In this document: positions 32,986 through 47,565 of the stretch, piece after piece
Layout of the letters: each line of letters opens with the position of its first letter
Position numbering within the stretch: the stretch's first letter is position 1
Assembly: GCA_026874595.1 (NCBI GenBank)
Contig: CM049317.1
Coordinates: 21,028,882-21,092,881 of the forward strand
DNA length: 64,000 bases
Direction: 5' to 3'
DNA from: Sipunculus nudus
Lineage: Eukaryota > Annelida > Sipuncula > Golfingiida > Sipunculidae
Notes under the pieces: model-generated
The model's database searches: none
The model's input: only the letters and a program-made list of their open reading frames with translations
Told to the model about the DNA's origin: nothing
Position numbers and translations under genes: made by a program

Positions 32986-35900
32986 AAAATCCAGGCGGCA
33001 CCACCAGTCTGCAGGAACTGAGGAAACACTATATGCAATATGCATGCAAAGAATAGTTGTTCAGACACTGGAGCTTTTGTATCAAATTTTTCATTATTCG
33101 GGTGGGGGGGGGGGGGGTCTTCTGAGCCCCATAATATCGAGGATATGTGAAACAAAGACCAAATTTCAGGTTTCAAAGGAGATTTTTCGGACGGGCAAGG
33201 GACAAAGAGTGATTGCTTTTGCTCAGAAGATTTTCAGTCAGCTGAGCTAAAAACAACCTCCCAAAGGGTTTGTTATTACCAGATGAAAAGAAAGCTTCAT
33301 CAGAGGGTTTCTGTACAGGGACACTAGAAAACCACATTTTACACCCTTAATAACCCCTTACTCTTAACAATATAGTGATAATGGAAAATCGATTATTGCG
33401 TGTATGACCATAAACCCTTTACTGTTTACAAGCCACTAAAGAGCACTCTAAATGGGCAACTAGAATCCCATGATATGTATAAATTCTTTCAGGACAAAAA
33501 TATTGCATATTATTCCTGAGTTTCAATGATTTTCAATAATCTTCAGCAAACCCTCTTAGTGGGAACTGTTGAAAATTTGATAAAAATACCAAAAAAAATT
33601 GAAAAGATATGGCTGTTAGTGTAAATATAAATGGTGTCAGAATTTGTCGGAAATGTAAAATAAATGTAAACAGTAAAGGGTTAAAATTAGGTCAAAATCA
33701 GGAATAAATATCAACTGTAATTCTATCAGCATAACTAAAATTGTGCCTAAAGGTCACTTGAAAATCAGCAGTATTTGAGTTCCAGCACAAACACGGGCAG
33801 AACAAAACTTTAAATTGTGGTCATATGGTTTTGAACTCCGGGGAAACAGAGATTGTCCATCTACGAAACATTTTGATCCTAATATTGATATAGAAATAGA
33901 ATCCTCAACGCCTGTAAGCCTCCCTTACTTACGTGAAGGCTTGAGGAAGAGAGGTTTTAATGTTTTTTAAATAATACAAAGATTTAATTAAAAAAAGTAT
34001 TATTCTGGTTTTTATATCCCCGCTGAATGATAGTTTTCGCCTCCTCCTTGGCTGTTTTTTTCCCAAAATTTCCGACTTCATATTTAAGTCTTGGTTGATG
34101 TTACGCAGTCAATATTTTTATTGATTGATTGGATGAAAGGGTAAAAGAATGAACGACTGATTAAGTTACAAATTTTATTTTATTTATTTATCTTTTTACA
34201 GGGTAAAGATTGCACTATGTAACCAGTATATACAAATATACGGTAGATAATACATGTATACGATATTAAAAAAATAAGTCTATGGCAAATTGGCACAAAT
34301 ATTCATATGAAAAACTAATGAAACGTTTAGATTTCCCTGTAACAAAATACTGTAGATTATATTTGATCATTACTTAACAAACTCAGAATATATTATAATC
34401 ATCTAAAGCTAAGAAAATATATTGAAATAAAATCTATTTATATCACATAAATAGCAGCTGATGGAGAGAAAATGTACGTAATTATAAATCATGTACAAGA
34501 ATTGATATATGTTTAACGCATTTGTATACAGAAAACACGTAATATACGCATCCATAAGAGTCCCTAAAAATATCCAATGCACATACCACTTTTGTTGAGT
34601 ACAGATTTTTTTTTAAACTGTAAAGCTAAGATTCCATAAGCATGGAATGCAGAATGCAAGTTTAGAGATTTCGAATGTATCGGACCTAGTGTTACGGATG
34701 TCATACGGAAACGAGGGAAATTGCTGCATTAGAAATTGGTCTTGCAGGATACGCATTCCGCGTGCTCGATCAGTGCATATGGAATAACGACATATTTTAT
34801 TAGTCTATATTAATCTTTATCCAACTTACGGATTCCAGAAATATGGGATCTGAACGCAGAATACTACATATACATGTATAATAAAAAGCGCACAAGTGAA
34901 CAAAAACATAATAAAATAGTGTAGCGGATAGTGTATGTGATAGTGTATAAGGTTTTACCTTAAGGCACTTTTGTTAAGCTGATACTGAGAATAGATATCT
35001 TCTACATGAAAAAATGCTTAATATAGATACAATATTTCTATGTATTGTGCGTACGTCAATATTCACAATAAAAGAAACTTTAAATGATCGATGTTGCTGC
35101 GAATCATATGGTCCAAGTAGTTGATGTTCCTTATAGTATAAACCAATATAAACACTCTTAATGCAGTTTTATCAACTTTTTTAAATTTATTGCAATAACG
35201 AAATGATATAAATGATCAATAAATCTGTTATTCCCCTGAAGTTTAAAGCATGTATGTAAATTTTAATATCATATATAGAAAAAATTCATGGAATTCATGT
35301 TTTTTTATACTTTTGCTGCTCCTCTTTGGCCTATATTACTGAATCAGGCACTTCTGAAAAGAAAATGTAAAATCATCGATATCTCATATGTCTATGTGCA
35401 TACACGTTGCTGCTATAGGCACAGTTTATTAAAAAAATACCAACTATTAATTGGTGTGTTTTTTTTTTTTTTGTTGTTTTTTTTTTCTTACACTGTTTAA
35501 ACAACAAGCTCCTAAGTCTTTATTTAATGATTTCTTATTTAAATGGTTACTTTTAAAACTTTTTTTTATTTCTGACACTTAATATATTCCCAACTGAGGA
35601 TAAGACGTTATAGGTTGGAATAAGTTACCAAGCTCGTAAAGCTAAAATCAAAAACTGAATCAACTGATCATACGAAATGTGTTGAAGGAAGATAATTTTT
35701 ATTAAAGCTGAGGAGGGGGCAGGAGTCTGGGGCAACATGTCATGAAAGTAGAGTAGTAGAGATCTTTACAAAGTCTTACATAGTAGAGATCCCTACAGAG
35801 TAGAGACCCCTTCAGAGTCAAGATCCTATATCATAGAGATCCAAATATAGTACACCCCTATGTAGTAGAGATCACTTCAAAGTATAGGTCCTATATCACT

Positions 35901-36270
35901 GAGATCCCTACATAGTAGAGATTCCCATATAGTAGGGATCCCTACATGGTTGAGATCTCTATATATCAGAGATCCCAAAATAGGAGAGATCACTGTACTG
36001 TAAAGATCCCTACACAGTAGAGATCCCTATATCGTAAAATCAATATATAGTGGGGATCCCTTTATAGTAGATATCCCTACATAATAGAGAACCCTATATC
36101 GTAGAATTCCATACATAATGGGGTTCCCTATATAGAAGAGATCCCTACATAGCAGAAATCTCAGTATTGTATAGATCCGTATACAGTAGAGATCCCTACA
36201 TAGTGATGATCCCTCCATAGTAGAGATCACTATATAGTAGAGATCCCCATATAATAGAGATCTACTAAAC
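32986..36270. other. Downstream flank of gene 2, paralogous to 5811-8830
   Basis: Follows unit 1 closely, including the G tract (33103-33117), another GGACGGAC-type tail (33190-33255), the ttgcactatgtaaccagtat phrase (34208) and the minisatellite. The terminal exon and 3' UTR of gene 2 should lie here, but no splice-supported exon was found. Confidence 0.5.
35750..36270. repeat. Minisatellite, ~18-bp unit, copy in unit 2
   Basis: Imperfect tagagatccctacatag tandem copies, at the same place relative to exon K2 as 8270-8830 is to K1. Individual repeats are shuffled relative to unit 1. Confidence 0.8.
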
Positions 36271-36530
36271 TAAATGTTACTACATCAAACCACTGCCAGC
36301 AAAAGAGTAACAAAAGGAAGGGTGTGACTGAAGTATATCCACACCCACAAGGCTCGCCACAAAAAACACCCCTGAACCAAACACAATAGCTGCCCTGTTA
36401 AGAACTCACAGTGCTTAATGATAACCGTACGCCAGCCTCTCCTTTAAGCCTGGAGAATATTTTTGATTGATAATCAAAGCTTTGATTTATTTCTAGGTGT
36501 TAACGTATATTATTATTTTTATTATTATTA

Positions 36531-36581
36531 ATAAAATTATTATTATTATTATTATTTTAAAACAAATAAGAAAATAGTAAG

Positions 36582-36633
<52 letters not shown>

Positions 36634-36650
36634 ATATAATATAATATAAA
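36531..36650. repeat. ATT and AT microsatellites
   Basis: A short attattatt run (36531-36556) and an AT run (36583-36650) just downstream of exon K2, matching a tatata run beside K1 (8831-8868). Confidence 0.85.
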
Positions 36651-36675
36651 GTGAAATATATATAAAAAGAATCAC

Positions 36676-36729
36676 CTTATCTTCATCAGAATCCCGTTTT
36701 TCCGATTCACTTGTTTCGGAAGATGGATC
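36676..36729 (-). CDS. Gene 2 exon K2, acidic/Ser-rich tail
   Basis: A 54-nt phase 0-0 exon, acceptor ctatgacag, donor AAG then GTGATT. It encodes DPSSETSESEKRDSDEDK, matching K1 residue for residue in length. Confidence 0.7.
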
Positions 36730-36993
36730 CTGTCATAGAGAAGAAATAAAGCATGTCAAGTATAAACTGTCCAAAACGGCCGCTCTTACTTTGTAAAGTA
36801 ACTTTGATTGACATAAATACAGGAACAATAAACTAAATTATATTGTTAAACTGCGTAAACAACATAAACTTTAGGCATCTGTTAAATATTTTTTCCTAGA
36901 TATATAATTTCAGTCAGGAGTACATGTATCAATCTTCACTATTGACTACGAACAGGATTTCTCAGCTTCATTCAAACGATGGAAAATTCCGTG

Positions 36994-37061
<68 letters not shown>

Positions 37062-39678
37062 TGTGTGTGTGTGTGTGGGCGTGGGGGTGTGTGTATGTAC
37101 CTATTTCCCATTTTGCAAAAATGTAATGATAATTGATTTATATAAAAAAAAGATGTATAATAAAATAGCTGTATGTATAATATTATTACCTTCTTAGACT
37201 GACTTAAAATGTCTGATTTCTGGTCTTTGTCCCTTATTTTATCTATCATTCTCGAAAAGAAAACCTTCGGTCCACTTTCATCTTCTTCAATGTTCTGACG
37301 CTGCTCGATACTCGTTTCGTTGGCGGAACCGGAAATAGGAGAAGAGGATTGAGGAACTGATGCAGATGGTCCAGGCTTATTGTCTCTTATGATATCGGGA
37401 TCATCCACTTTACGTTGCGCAGTAATCATTCCTCTGTTGGATGCTTCGGCGTCACTATCTTTGTGTGGGGTACCGATCTCCTTATATATCCCTCCCGAAG
37501 GTAATGGTGGTGGTGTGTGATAATAACCCGCCTAGGAGGAAACAAAATATATTTTCTTTACTTAAACAATTAAATACATTTTGGTGGAGGTAAGCGTCTC
37601 CTTTTTTTATTCATTTAATTAATTTTTTAATATACCTTGGTACCCTGTGCTCTTAAGACGCACCTTTTGATCTGTAAATATTAGGTTTAGGAGTATCTGT
37701 AATTTTGTTCTGGTTAGTGTGAACTGTAACAAGATAAATGTAATGAAATGACTGTCATTTTCTTGCAAAACACAGTTAAACAACCTAAACCCTTATTTAA
37801 AATTGATGAATAAATATTGTATTTAATTTTACAGCATGGTTTATCTTATTTAATTGTTATAGGATGTAATGCCATTTTGCAACTGTATTTTATATTAAAA
37901 GTTGTAAGTGCATCAGATGCTGTGTCAAGAATAAGCATTTGTTGTACAAAATAATAATAAGATACTCGACCAGTCAGTTTTGCAGATAACATGTATGAAA
38001 TGCCAGTGTTTATCCTGGAACAGCAAACACAACGAATTCACCTATATGGCACCGGTCCTTCCCGGAGAGACCGTCCCAGTCAATCGCACACGCTGCCATC
38101 TCCAGTCCTCAGGTGACATGACCCCTCACGATATTTTTCTAGCATATTCTCTTGAGTTGATGTTTTGACGGCCGATTTGAGGATATTTTTTTATCATAAT
38201 TTGAAATGTTGATCATTTATCATGTGATTTTCCAGTTATTGATACAAATTATTGATTTTATGACTGTTTCAATTTTAAAATAACCAAGATTCCTGACTTC
38301 AGTAAGAATACACATGCTTTTGGATTCATCTTCATCTATGACCAAGAAGCTTGCACTCTGTGAACAGATACACTTATTTGTGACTCTGTCTTTTCCCTTC
38401 ACAATATGTTGCCTTTTATGTTAATAATAAAATATAAAATAAACATACCCGTGATCTTGCTGGAAAACCATATACCACACCCGGTGTGCCTGGGTCGGCA
38501 ATTCTTGCTTTTTGTTGTTTTTTAATCTATAATAAAACAATATATCGGAAAATAAACTATCGGGTCTTTTGACAAGACAGGTGAGGAGGACTAAATTACT
38601 TGGTGATCACATGTAAATCGATTGTGGGATATATCTAATCATCAACAAACCTTTAGTTTATCCCTGATTTAGTCGAGTTATCGGGGTTAATATGGTTAAA
38701 GACTTGCTGTTACATCTACTCAGTATTGTTGAAGTGAACGGTTCAATTACAAATCTTGTATTAATAATAATTTTTCATCTATATATTTATATATCTTCTA
38801 TTCGAAAAAAATGTCATTCAGATGAATTGGAACAAAACTATAAAGAAAAATGTATATGTGTTTGATTTTCATCTGATTTACGACTGTGTTATCTTTACCA
38901 ATTCAATTTTTTTAGATAGACAGACGTGGATCCGCGTCAATTGAGGGAGATAAAACACTAAAAACACTAAACACTAAAATTGCATATACATTTTTTTAAG
39001 TTTCCTCCCATAGGTGCTTCACTCTCCAACTTGTCATCATCAAATGTTCAATTTATCTATCCACACTAATCTCAACCGAGATAATTACTGGGTATCATTG
39101 ACAATTAAAAGTAAAAAAAAATATGGCCCAATTACTGCAGTTAGATTAAAAGTATAAAAGGCATATAAAACATTTCCCAAATTCCCCCTGAAAAAAATGG
39201 ATAGCTTATAGATAATCTTATTATCTGTGGTTAAAATAAAAATTCCATAGTGAAAAGCATTAAGTAGACTAAACGTTAAGCGCTTTCATACTAGTTCAAG
39301 AATATTTTGTATAATGTGGTATGTACCACCAAATATTCCTATCAATGCACATATGGCTAAGTGGTTATCAAGTATTATGGAAGACCAGCGTAATGCCAAA
39401 CTTTTTTTGGCCAAATTCATATTGTTCCTTTACCTGTTTGGTTGAAATAACTTGTGTATACTTCATGGGCATCAAAGTTTCTTTATCTTTTTTCCATGAG
39501 AAATGAATTTGCACCCGGAAGTCCTGGATTTTCTTTCCTTCTCTGTTGATGATAATGTACTCCGACACTTGAAACCCGGATGGTCTTTTCATACCTGCCT
39601 CAAGCTGAACTAGACTTATTTCCTATTAAATATAAAAGTCAAAGCCGGCAGCTCCTGTGACTTATAGCATGACACGCC

Positions 39679-39721
<43 letters not shown>

Positions 39722-42700
39722 TTATTTAAAAAAATAATTTACAACGTGTATGATGTAAGCACTTCATTCTAATTTTTCAGGATCCTACAGTATATATCAA
39801 AATCCCCTTTTTTTAAATTATCTGAATCTTATTGTTTAAATAAGTTAATCTAATCATTTTTTTAATGCATTATTCGGTTGTGACACTTAAATATCCGATC
39901 AAATAATACAGATAAATAGGTAAACTCTAGAAATGATGAAGTGAATGATATCGGAATATGTTTTAGTGACGAAGTACGTTTTCGTTATACAAAAAAATTT
40001 GTAAAATTTAATCTCTTGGACACACATGATGGATGCCCAAAAATAATTGGAATCTAGGTTTTAGCGGCTTTTAGTGGTTCAATAGACCATCAACTGCACA
40101 TGAATATATAACTATTGATATCTAGCGGATTGTTACCCTTTTTCCGGTATAGATTCAAAAGATCAAGCTTTTTTAGGGTTTCACCAGATTTTCCAAGAAA
40201 CAGTTTTTGCCATGACAGAGTATCCCAATATTTCTCAAAATTTTATATTTGTCATTTCACACACGATTTTTTTTTCTATCAATATGTAATGAAAAGTGTA
40301 AAGTGGTTGCTTAGCGTGAGCCCTGCTAAAACATGTGAATGGGGATGTGGTGAAACATTGGAGGAGGGATACGTTTCATTTACCGTATAGTTTGATCCTT
40401 TAACGTATAGGCTACGGTCTTCCACAATAATTCTTGTTGTAAATGTCAAGCCTCGTTGTTCACCTACACTTGGCTGTACGAGGTGTAGGTCCTTTCTAAG
40501 TAGTATCCCTAGTCCACTTGTTAATTCCTATTAAAAGACAAATCTGCGGATGTTCAACTGTTGATTATACATTAAAAACTTTAAAAGGTTTAAACCTCTT
40601 ATACCATTAAAGCTCACGTTAAGCCTGTATGTTTCTACAAACCTAAAAGTGTATATTTATATTTAACATGAGAATGTTTTTATTAGCTGAGCCGCGGAAA
40701 TTGTTTTTTTTAAGCAATAAGATGAATAATTACCTCCGCATTGAAATAAACATCAGACCATTGGTACGACTTCAGGGCGAGGATTCGTAATGTAACATCT
40801 TCACCAGACCTGCGTTTGGTCCCAAGTCTATTGTGCCCGGCTATTAAAGCGCACGTGACTCCATCCGCCTCTGCCGTGTGCACGTGACCTGTGTCGTGAG
40901 CTGGTTTAGATGCTGGTGATACTAACGACCTGGACGATTCGTCGTCCCGACACGCTCCTAAACTTCCGTCACCCGGTGTCCGATTGACAAGGAACGTTTC
41001 ATTTCTTCTTTTCTGATAGAAATAACCAAAACGCATTTTAATCTATTAACATTTTGGTGTTACATGAGTGTTAGAAATATCTGCATTTCTTTTTTAAAAT
41101 GTTTTTTATTTGTGCTTAATTGTGGAACTTTAATGGTTAATATTAAATATAAAACTGTTCAATACTTGAGCACTGAGCTCAAGTTTTAAAGTAACTATGC
41201 CTACTGTAGTTTGATTTACAGATATACACCTAAATTTAAATTGAGAACCACTAATGCTTAAACATTATACACCAAATATTTTAGGATCCCGCAATAGGTC
41301 GATTGATACCGAGCCGTATGGATAACTAGATAGAACTGCTGAGATATTACTTTAGATCCTACTTTTAATGTTACTTAGAAGCACAGTTTTATAAAATATG
41401 GTCATTGTGACACACTTCGGCATTATGAGGTCCACATACAGCATAAGAGTGAAATGGTTACCAGCGCAGCATAAGAGAGGATTGTTATATCAATACTCCT
41501 AAGCGGTGGCGCCAATTTATTCTCAAGGGAGGGGGAGGGGATATGATTCGAAGGCGTGGGAGGGTAATCAAACGTTGGTACAACTGTTTCAAGTAAACCT
41601 ATGAAAACTGAAATATAACATGTTGCCAGTTATATTTATAGCTTATATCACCTGAGTCACCCATGAAAAATATTACACCTTGGTGTAAGATTTGAAAAAA
41701 TAAGGTATTATATAAAGATAAATTATACACCAGGCTCTTATATATAATATTTTATAGTACACTCAGAATTAGAAAAGTGTAACCAAAGCCTATCATTCTA
41801 ATTATAAATATATTACATTTCCAATAAATGAATTTAATTCTTCAAAAAGAAGGGAGATTTTACACTTAACAGTCAACTTGCAAAAAAGTTGAGGGGGCAG
41901 GGATATACCCCCGACCTTGTATTGACGCCCCTGCTCCTAAGTTCTAAAGCAAAGAAAGCCCACTCATGTAAGTACGATAAAGGAAACAGTCAAAGCAGAT
42001 TTAATGCATATAGCAACAGGAAAGAAGTGAAAAAATAACCGACTTAGTATAACCAAGAAATACATGTTGCAACAGGAAAGAAGTGAAATCTGCCGACTTA
42101 GTCCGACCAAAATATGTAAATGGCGATTACGTATAAATGAGTGACCAATGTTCACGACGCTCAGCTGGATGACGTGCTGGTAATAAAATTCTGCATGTGC
42201 AACTTAAAAGTCAATAGCACCAATATGTCCAACAAACTGAATTGGTCCAGTCTCCTTGACTGTCGTAGCCCTGCCATGGCCTTAGTGTTTCTGGACGTTA
42301 CTTTAATACGTAAAATAAAATTTGATCCCATGTACTGATAGACGTAACTCAGTGACAGCTCTCGTGAATAAGCCCTGTATAGTCCCTGTATGGTGAATCT
42401 ATGATATTTGTGTATCAGGGCGTCACAAGGCTTTTTGAGAACCTGACGATTATCTCTCAGTTGCATCCTAAGGCCAACAGCGGTCCCACAAGCAATCAAC
42501 AGACCCACACGCTTGGTAACCTTCTCAGTGAAATCAAGTGTCCATGCAGTCCACACATGGACATTACTGTTTTAGGATATTTCTCTATTGGCCGAATGTA
42601 AAGGCATTGTAGACACCATCGCAACCATTTTGTAACGATAGGTCCAGTACCCTCTGCCGAGATGACAGGCGCAACTTTTGTGTATTCCGTGTATTGCGTC

Positions 42701-45700
42701 CATAAGCTACTGCCAACACGCGACAAGCGTTGACCTTTTTTCAGGTTTTGAGGAGAAATTTGCATTAAACTCCAAGGATATTTCGCTAAAAGTTTCTAGG
42801 TTCTGCGATTACGATTTGTGTCGTGCTAACGACAGCCCGACGAAAGGATAACGGACAAAAGGGTAATCGCTATAGCTTAGCTTGACTGAAAGTCATCTGG
42901 GCTAAAAATGCATGCAATAATAAGAAATATACAGGTGGATCAACTGATAAAAAGCCATGACCAATAAACATAACAGGTTTAAGGCCACTTAAAGAAACCA
43001 CAGCTAAGAATATTTCAAGATTGTCAATCTAAGAATTTTGAAGAAATATGCAACAATGACAAAAATGCAGATTGCACGACTAACCCTCAGTATCTGATAA
43101 GATATTTTATATTGTATAATCATACCAGGGTTCAGGACACTAACAAACACTTAAAACTTACACGACTGCTGATTTTTTGACCATCTTAAAACACAACGAA
43201 TGGGAAAAATAAAATATTCTTGTGACACCACTGGTCTTCAGCACTTGTCTATAAAATAGTCCGGATCAAGAAACATACAAGGTTTCAGGAAACTATATAA
43301 GAACAGCTCTAAACCTGACACAATTGTCCTCATAGAGCATGTAAAAGTGTGTAAAAATAGACAGAAAAAATAGATTGTGTCACAAATGTTTGACAACAGA
43401 TGACAAATGTCCATTATTCATAGTAATCCATAGGTTCAATATTGAGATACTGGAGCTTTAATAAGGACCTCCCTGGGTTTAAACGGTAAAGGATTGACTG
43501 ATGACTTGTGGTTAGCTGGTGTGAAATGCATTATGATTATAGTTTAATCTTTTATTTTATATGCTGAATAAATGCTGGATACTTAGACAAAAAAAAATCT
43601 TTAAATTACAGCGTTATTATGATATTCAAAAGGCTTTTAAATGACATATTTAGATAACAGGCAGCTTCGATCACGTTCACCAGACAAAGTAAATTTTCGG
43701 TATAACATAAACATATTTTCAAAGTTATTTTATGTAGATAATGTATACCGGAGGCATGCATATGAAATATTGTTGCTGATATACAAGGTTTAAGATGCCT
43801 GTTGTTTAGGGTTTCATTTCATCAAATTGGATGTTTCATCAAAACGTAGCACTTTTTTTTTCACGATGAAACTCCTGTACTGTTCTGAAAACATCATCAT
43901 TACCACCCCCACCCCCACCCCCCCCGCCCCGCCCCCACCCCCAACCCCCATGCATACACACCACCCCTCTTGCACACACACATCCTAAAAATAGTTGCAA
44001 TGATAAACTAGAAATTTACATTCTAAGGAACACAAGCGTCTGCCATGTTGGCATTCACTTGTTCGGCCCGTATTCTCTGGTTCTTTCGTGCATATGTATC
44101 ATAACTGTTAATATTCCTTCATGAATCCGGGTTATGTGCAGGGTATATACCAACATGAATTCGTTTCTGAAAGCTGAAGGAAGTGGAAATGTAGATACAG
44201 AGAGAAACCCCATCCAATATTAGCTGAGCGACAGAGATGTTTTACGTTTATACGGTTACCTGTTTCCTGTTCCGTTTCTTAAAACACCAAATAAGACTTA
44301 TGATTATTCCAACCACCAACAGGATTCCCAGAACTATTGGGATGGTTAGCAGTCGGTTAAACGGGGCACCTGTTGGTTTCGGCGTACCTGTGTTAGAAGC
44401 AGGTATTACAATTAGTAGCTAGTCTGTATTTACACTGAGATAAACAAAAATGACTACACAGCATATTTATTTTAGAAGATTGTTAGAAGTTGTGATGCCG
44501 CACTTCCGAAGTTCCAAGAAGGAGGCATGCATGTCGCTAGGTGTTAATTTAATTTTCAATATTCAGTAAAACCTGTCTTATCCAGACATTCAAGGGACTG
44601 ACATATTTTGTCTTTAATAGCCAGGTGTCCTTACTAGGCAGGTGTGCAATTAAATGTCATGGAGAAAACATACATTTCAGAAAATGCGTTGATATATATC
44701 CTCATGTTAATTACTATAGTAGAGCTTCGCTTATCCGGAAAGCTAGGGGGACTTTTTTTTGTTCGGATAAATGATCATTCGGATGAACGAATATGCACGA
44801 TTCACTTTTATTGCCAATCTGACCTTGACATGAATTAAAACCAGACATTGACAAAGACGAATTACTTAAGGTAGTCCAAAATAAACCTGGGCAAACATCA
44901 TCTTTGTTAGATTTTCATCACTTTAATAAATGTATCATGTAATATACATTGAAGTTATTGGTAACTGGATAATCGGAATCAATCGGTACCAACTGTCGTC
45001 GCGTGGCCGCCATGAACTCAGATGACCTGCCGTGACGTTACACGCGACATCTGCCGGAGAAGAGATTTGCATCTTTATATTGACGGACCCTTAAAGCGAG
45101 AGTACCGGAAGAACCCGAAGGGTGTTGTGAATAAAACAAATTGTTGAATGAAGAACGACTTGTCTTTGAGACAGATCTGTCTGGTACCTTTGACTTGAAT
45201 TCCAGAAGTTTGTGGCGATGTCGCTGACCGTGGATCTGCCAACGTTGAAATTTCTGGCGAGGTCGAATGTCGCAAGGATCCAGAACTTGTCATTAAATGA
45301 AGGGAATTTGTTCTGGCACTTAAGTGACTGCATTTCTCAGTAATAGTAAGCAGGAATGGAACAGCAGAAAAAATCTGGATGAAACGTTATTCCTAGCCAA
45401 TCTAACCAATTGAAATTCCCTTTTTTCCGGCAGAAATAACCTGGCAGTAAGAATTTTGAGTGAGTTTAAGCCACAAATAAACCCATAATAAGCTCATGGT
45501 GACACTCTGTGTTTAGCCAGCTCACGGAACAAAGCTCACGGAACATAGCCATCATTTCTATTACAAATTATTCCAGCCTCGGCAGCCTAATATAAGGCAA
45601 TCCGAGTACACACACGCACCATCAGAACAGTATTTTTACACCTGCTCCTATCAATCAAGTGCACTTAATAATCTGCCTTACTTATTACTGCTAATCAATG

Positions 45701-46958
45701 TGAATTTGCTTGAAATTGGACAATCTTTTCTACAAGCTTATCATATTATTGTATAGTTTTGATTTCGGATTAACGGTAAAAATTTCATTTCTTATTTTTT
45801 TTTATTTAAGATTAACGAATTTCGGATAAGCGGTGTTCAGATAAACGACGCCTTACTGTATATAAAGGAATGTATAGATTTTAAAGTTTTGAATTTAAAA
45901 AACTGTTGAATGATTTGCATTGACTGACGAAGAGTAAATGCTGGTACTGCTCGGCATCGAAGTGATATTTTTTGTTCGTTTGTGCGTAACCTCTTTATCA
46001 CCAACCCCTATATTCAGCTACCTTTCCAGTCCATTTAGAACACCTACTGTCTCAAATGTAAATAATGGATATATCACTTAAGAAACTCGACATTTACGTA
46101 TATTTTTTTTTCTCTGTGTGCATGATGTCTGTCGGCTCATTTGACAGATTTCATTTTGTCTGGATACAATTAAGCGGTGGATATTTTTTCATTTTAACAA
46201 TAAGCAGTTTCAAGGTCTTTTTCTATCGGTGTTTTGTAAAATAAAACCTCACTCTTTCGGACATCTAATCAAAGTTTAGTTCGTTAACTTGGGCTGAGGA
46301 CGGTTCTCTTTTATCCCTGGATTTCAGGTCTTTTGATCTTGGCGTTTCAATTCAATATTCTTATCAAAACAACATAAAATGAATCTGAAGCTTCATAATC
46401 GTTTTAGTGATTAACTTTTGATTTAGGGCTCCTATGTTTAAGTAATAACGTTGGCATGTCAGTCATGATCAGTAAGTTATATATTGTAGGTGTCCTACCG
46501 CTGAGACGAAGTCCGTAAAGATTAACAAGAAAATCGACGACCCTTTGAGACGACTGGGGCTTCAGACGAATGGCTTTATAATGATAAACCCATTGGTACT
46601 GGCACTAACTAATCCGAATGAATAAGAGATTATCGAGTGAATGAATAATTATTTATTGCATACATTGATTCTGTGTATTTACCGGATGGCAGTATACAGG
46701 CCTACAAGTCGAGACAAGAGGGATTTTATTGCAGGAACAAAACAACAGAACACGAAGTATATATATACAACCAATCAACAGTCAGGAGTATTCCTTAAAA
46801 CTATACGTTATATATAAAAAAATATATGATATCTTTCAAAGCTTTCTTAGATAATAATCAGGAGCGGACAATATTATATAAAATGGGTCGATTTATTGAG
46901 AAGGGAGCGATATCGTATATAGGCACATAAAATAATGTAATCTCTTTTTTCAAAATGT

Positions 46959-47008
<50 letters not shown>

Positions 47009-47038
47009 ACCTAATTATCTGTCTGTGACTCTGTTAAC

Positions 47039-47086
<48 letters not shown>

Positions 47087-47210
47087 AATTTTTCTTCCAT
47101 CTATTCATTTAGTCATTAATTCTCTCTCATACTCATCCATCTCTCTCGCTCATTCTCTCAATTATTTTCTCTCTTTCTCTCTGAGAATCTTTTTCTCTGA
47201 GTCCCCCCCC

Positions 47211-47256
<46 letters not shown>

Positions 47257-47502
47257 AATTTCTCATTCATTCATTCATTCATCCATTATTTCATTCATTC
47301 ATTCATTCATTCATTCATTCATTCATTCATTCATTCTCTCTCATATTCTCTCTCTCAAAATCTCTCTTTCTACCCATCAATCAATCACTTAATCAATCAA
47401 GTCTTTCCTTCAAATATTCCTTCTATCCCTCTCCCTCTGAGAGATGATCTTTCTATCAACCTTTCATTCATTTACGCATTCATTTATTCATTTATTCATT
47501 TA

Positions 47503-47565
<63 letters not shown>

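Noticed and set aside
37980-38168. Plus-strand 62-residue ORF
   Set aside because: Single short frame in an intron, no splice support and no similarity to anything recognised.
42161-42556. 131-residue minus-strand ORF
   Set aside because: Lies in an intron of gene 2 within repeat-like DNA; no flanking splice sites, no counterpart in gene 1.
47025-47255. Ser-Leu repeat ORF
   Set aside because: Translation of CT microsatellites.
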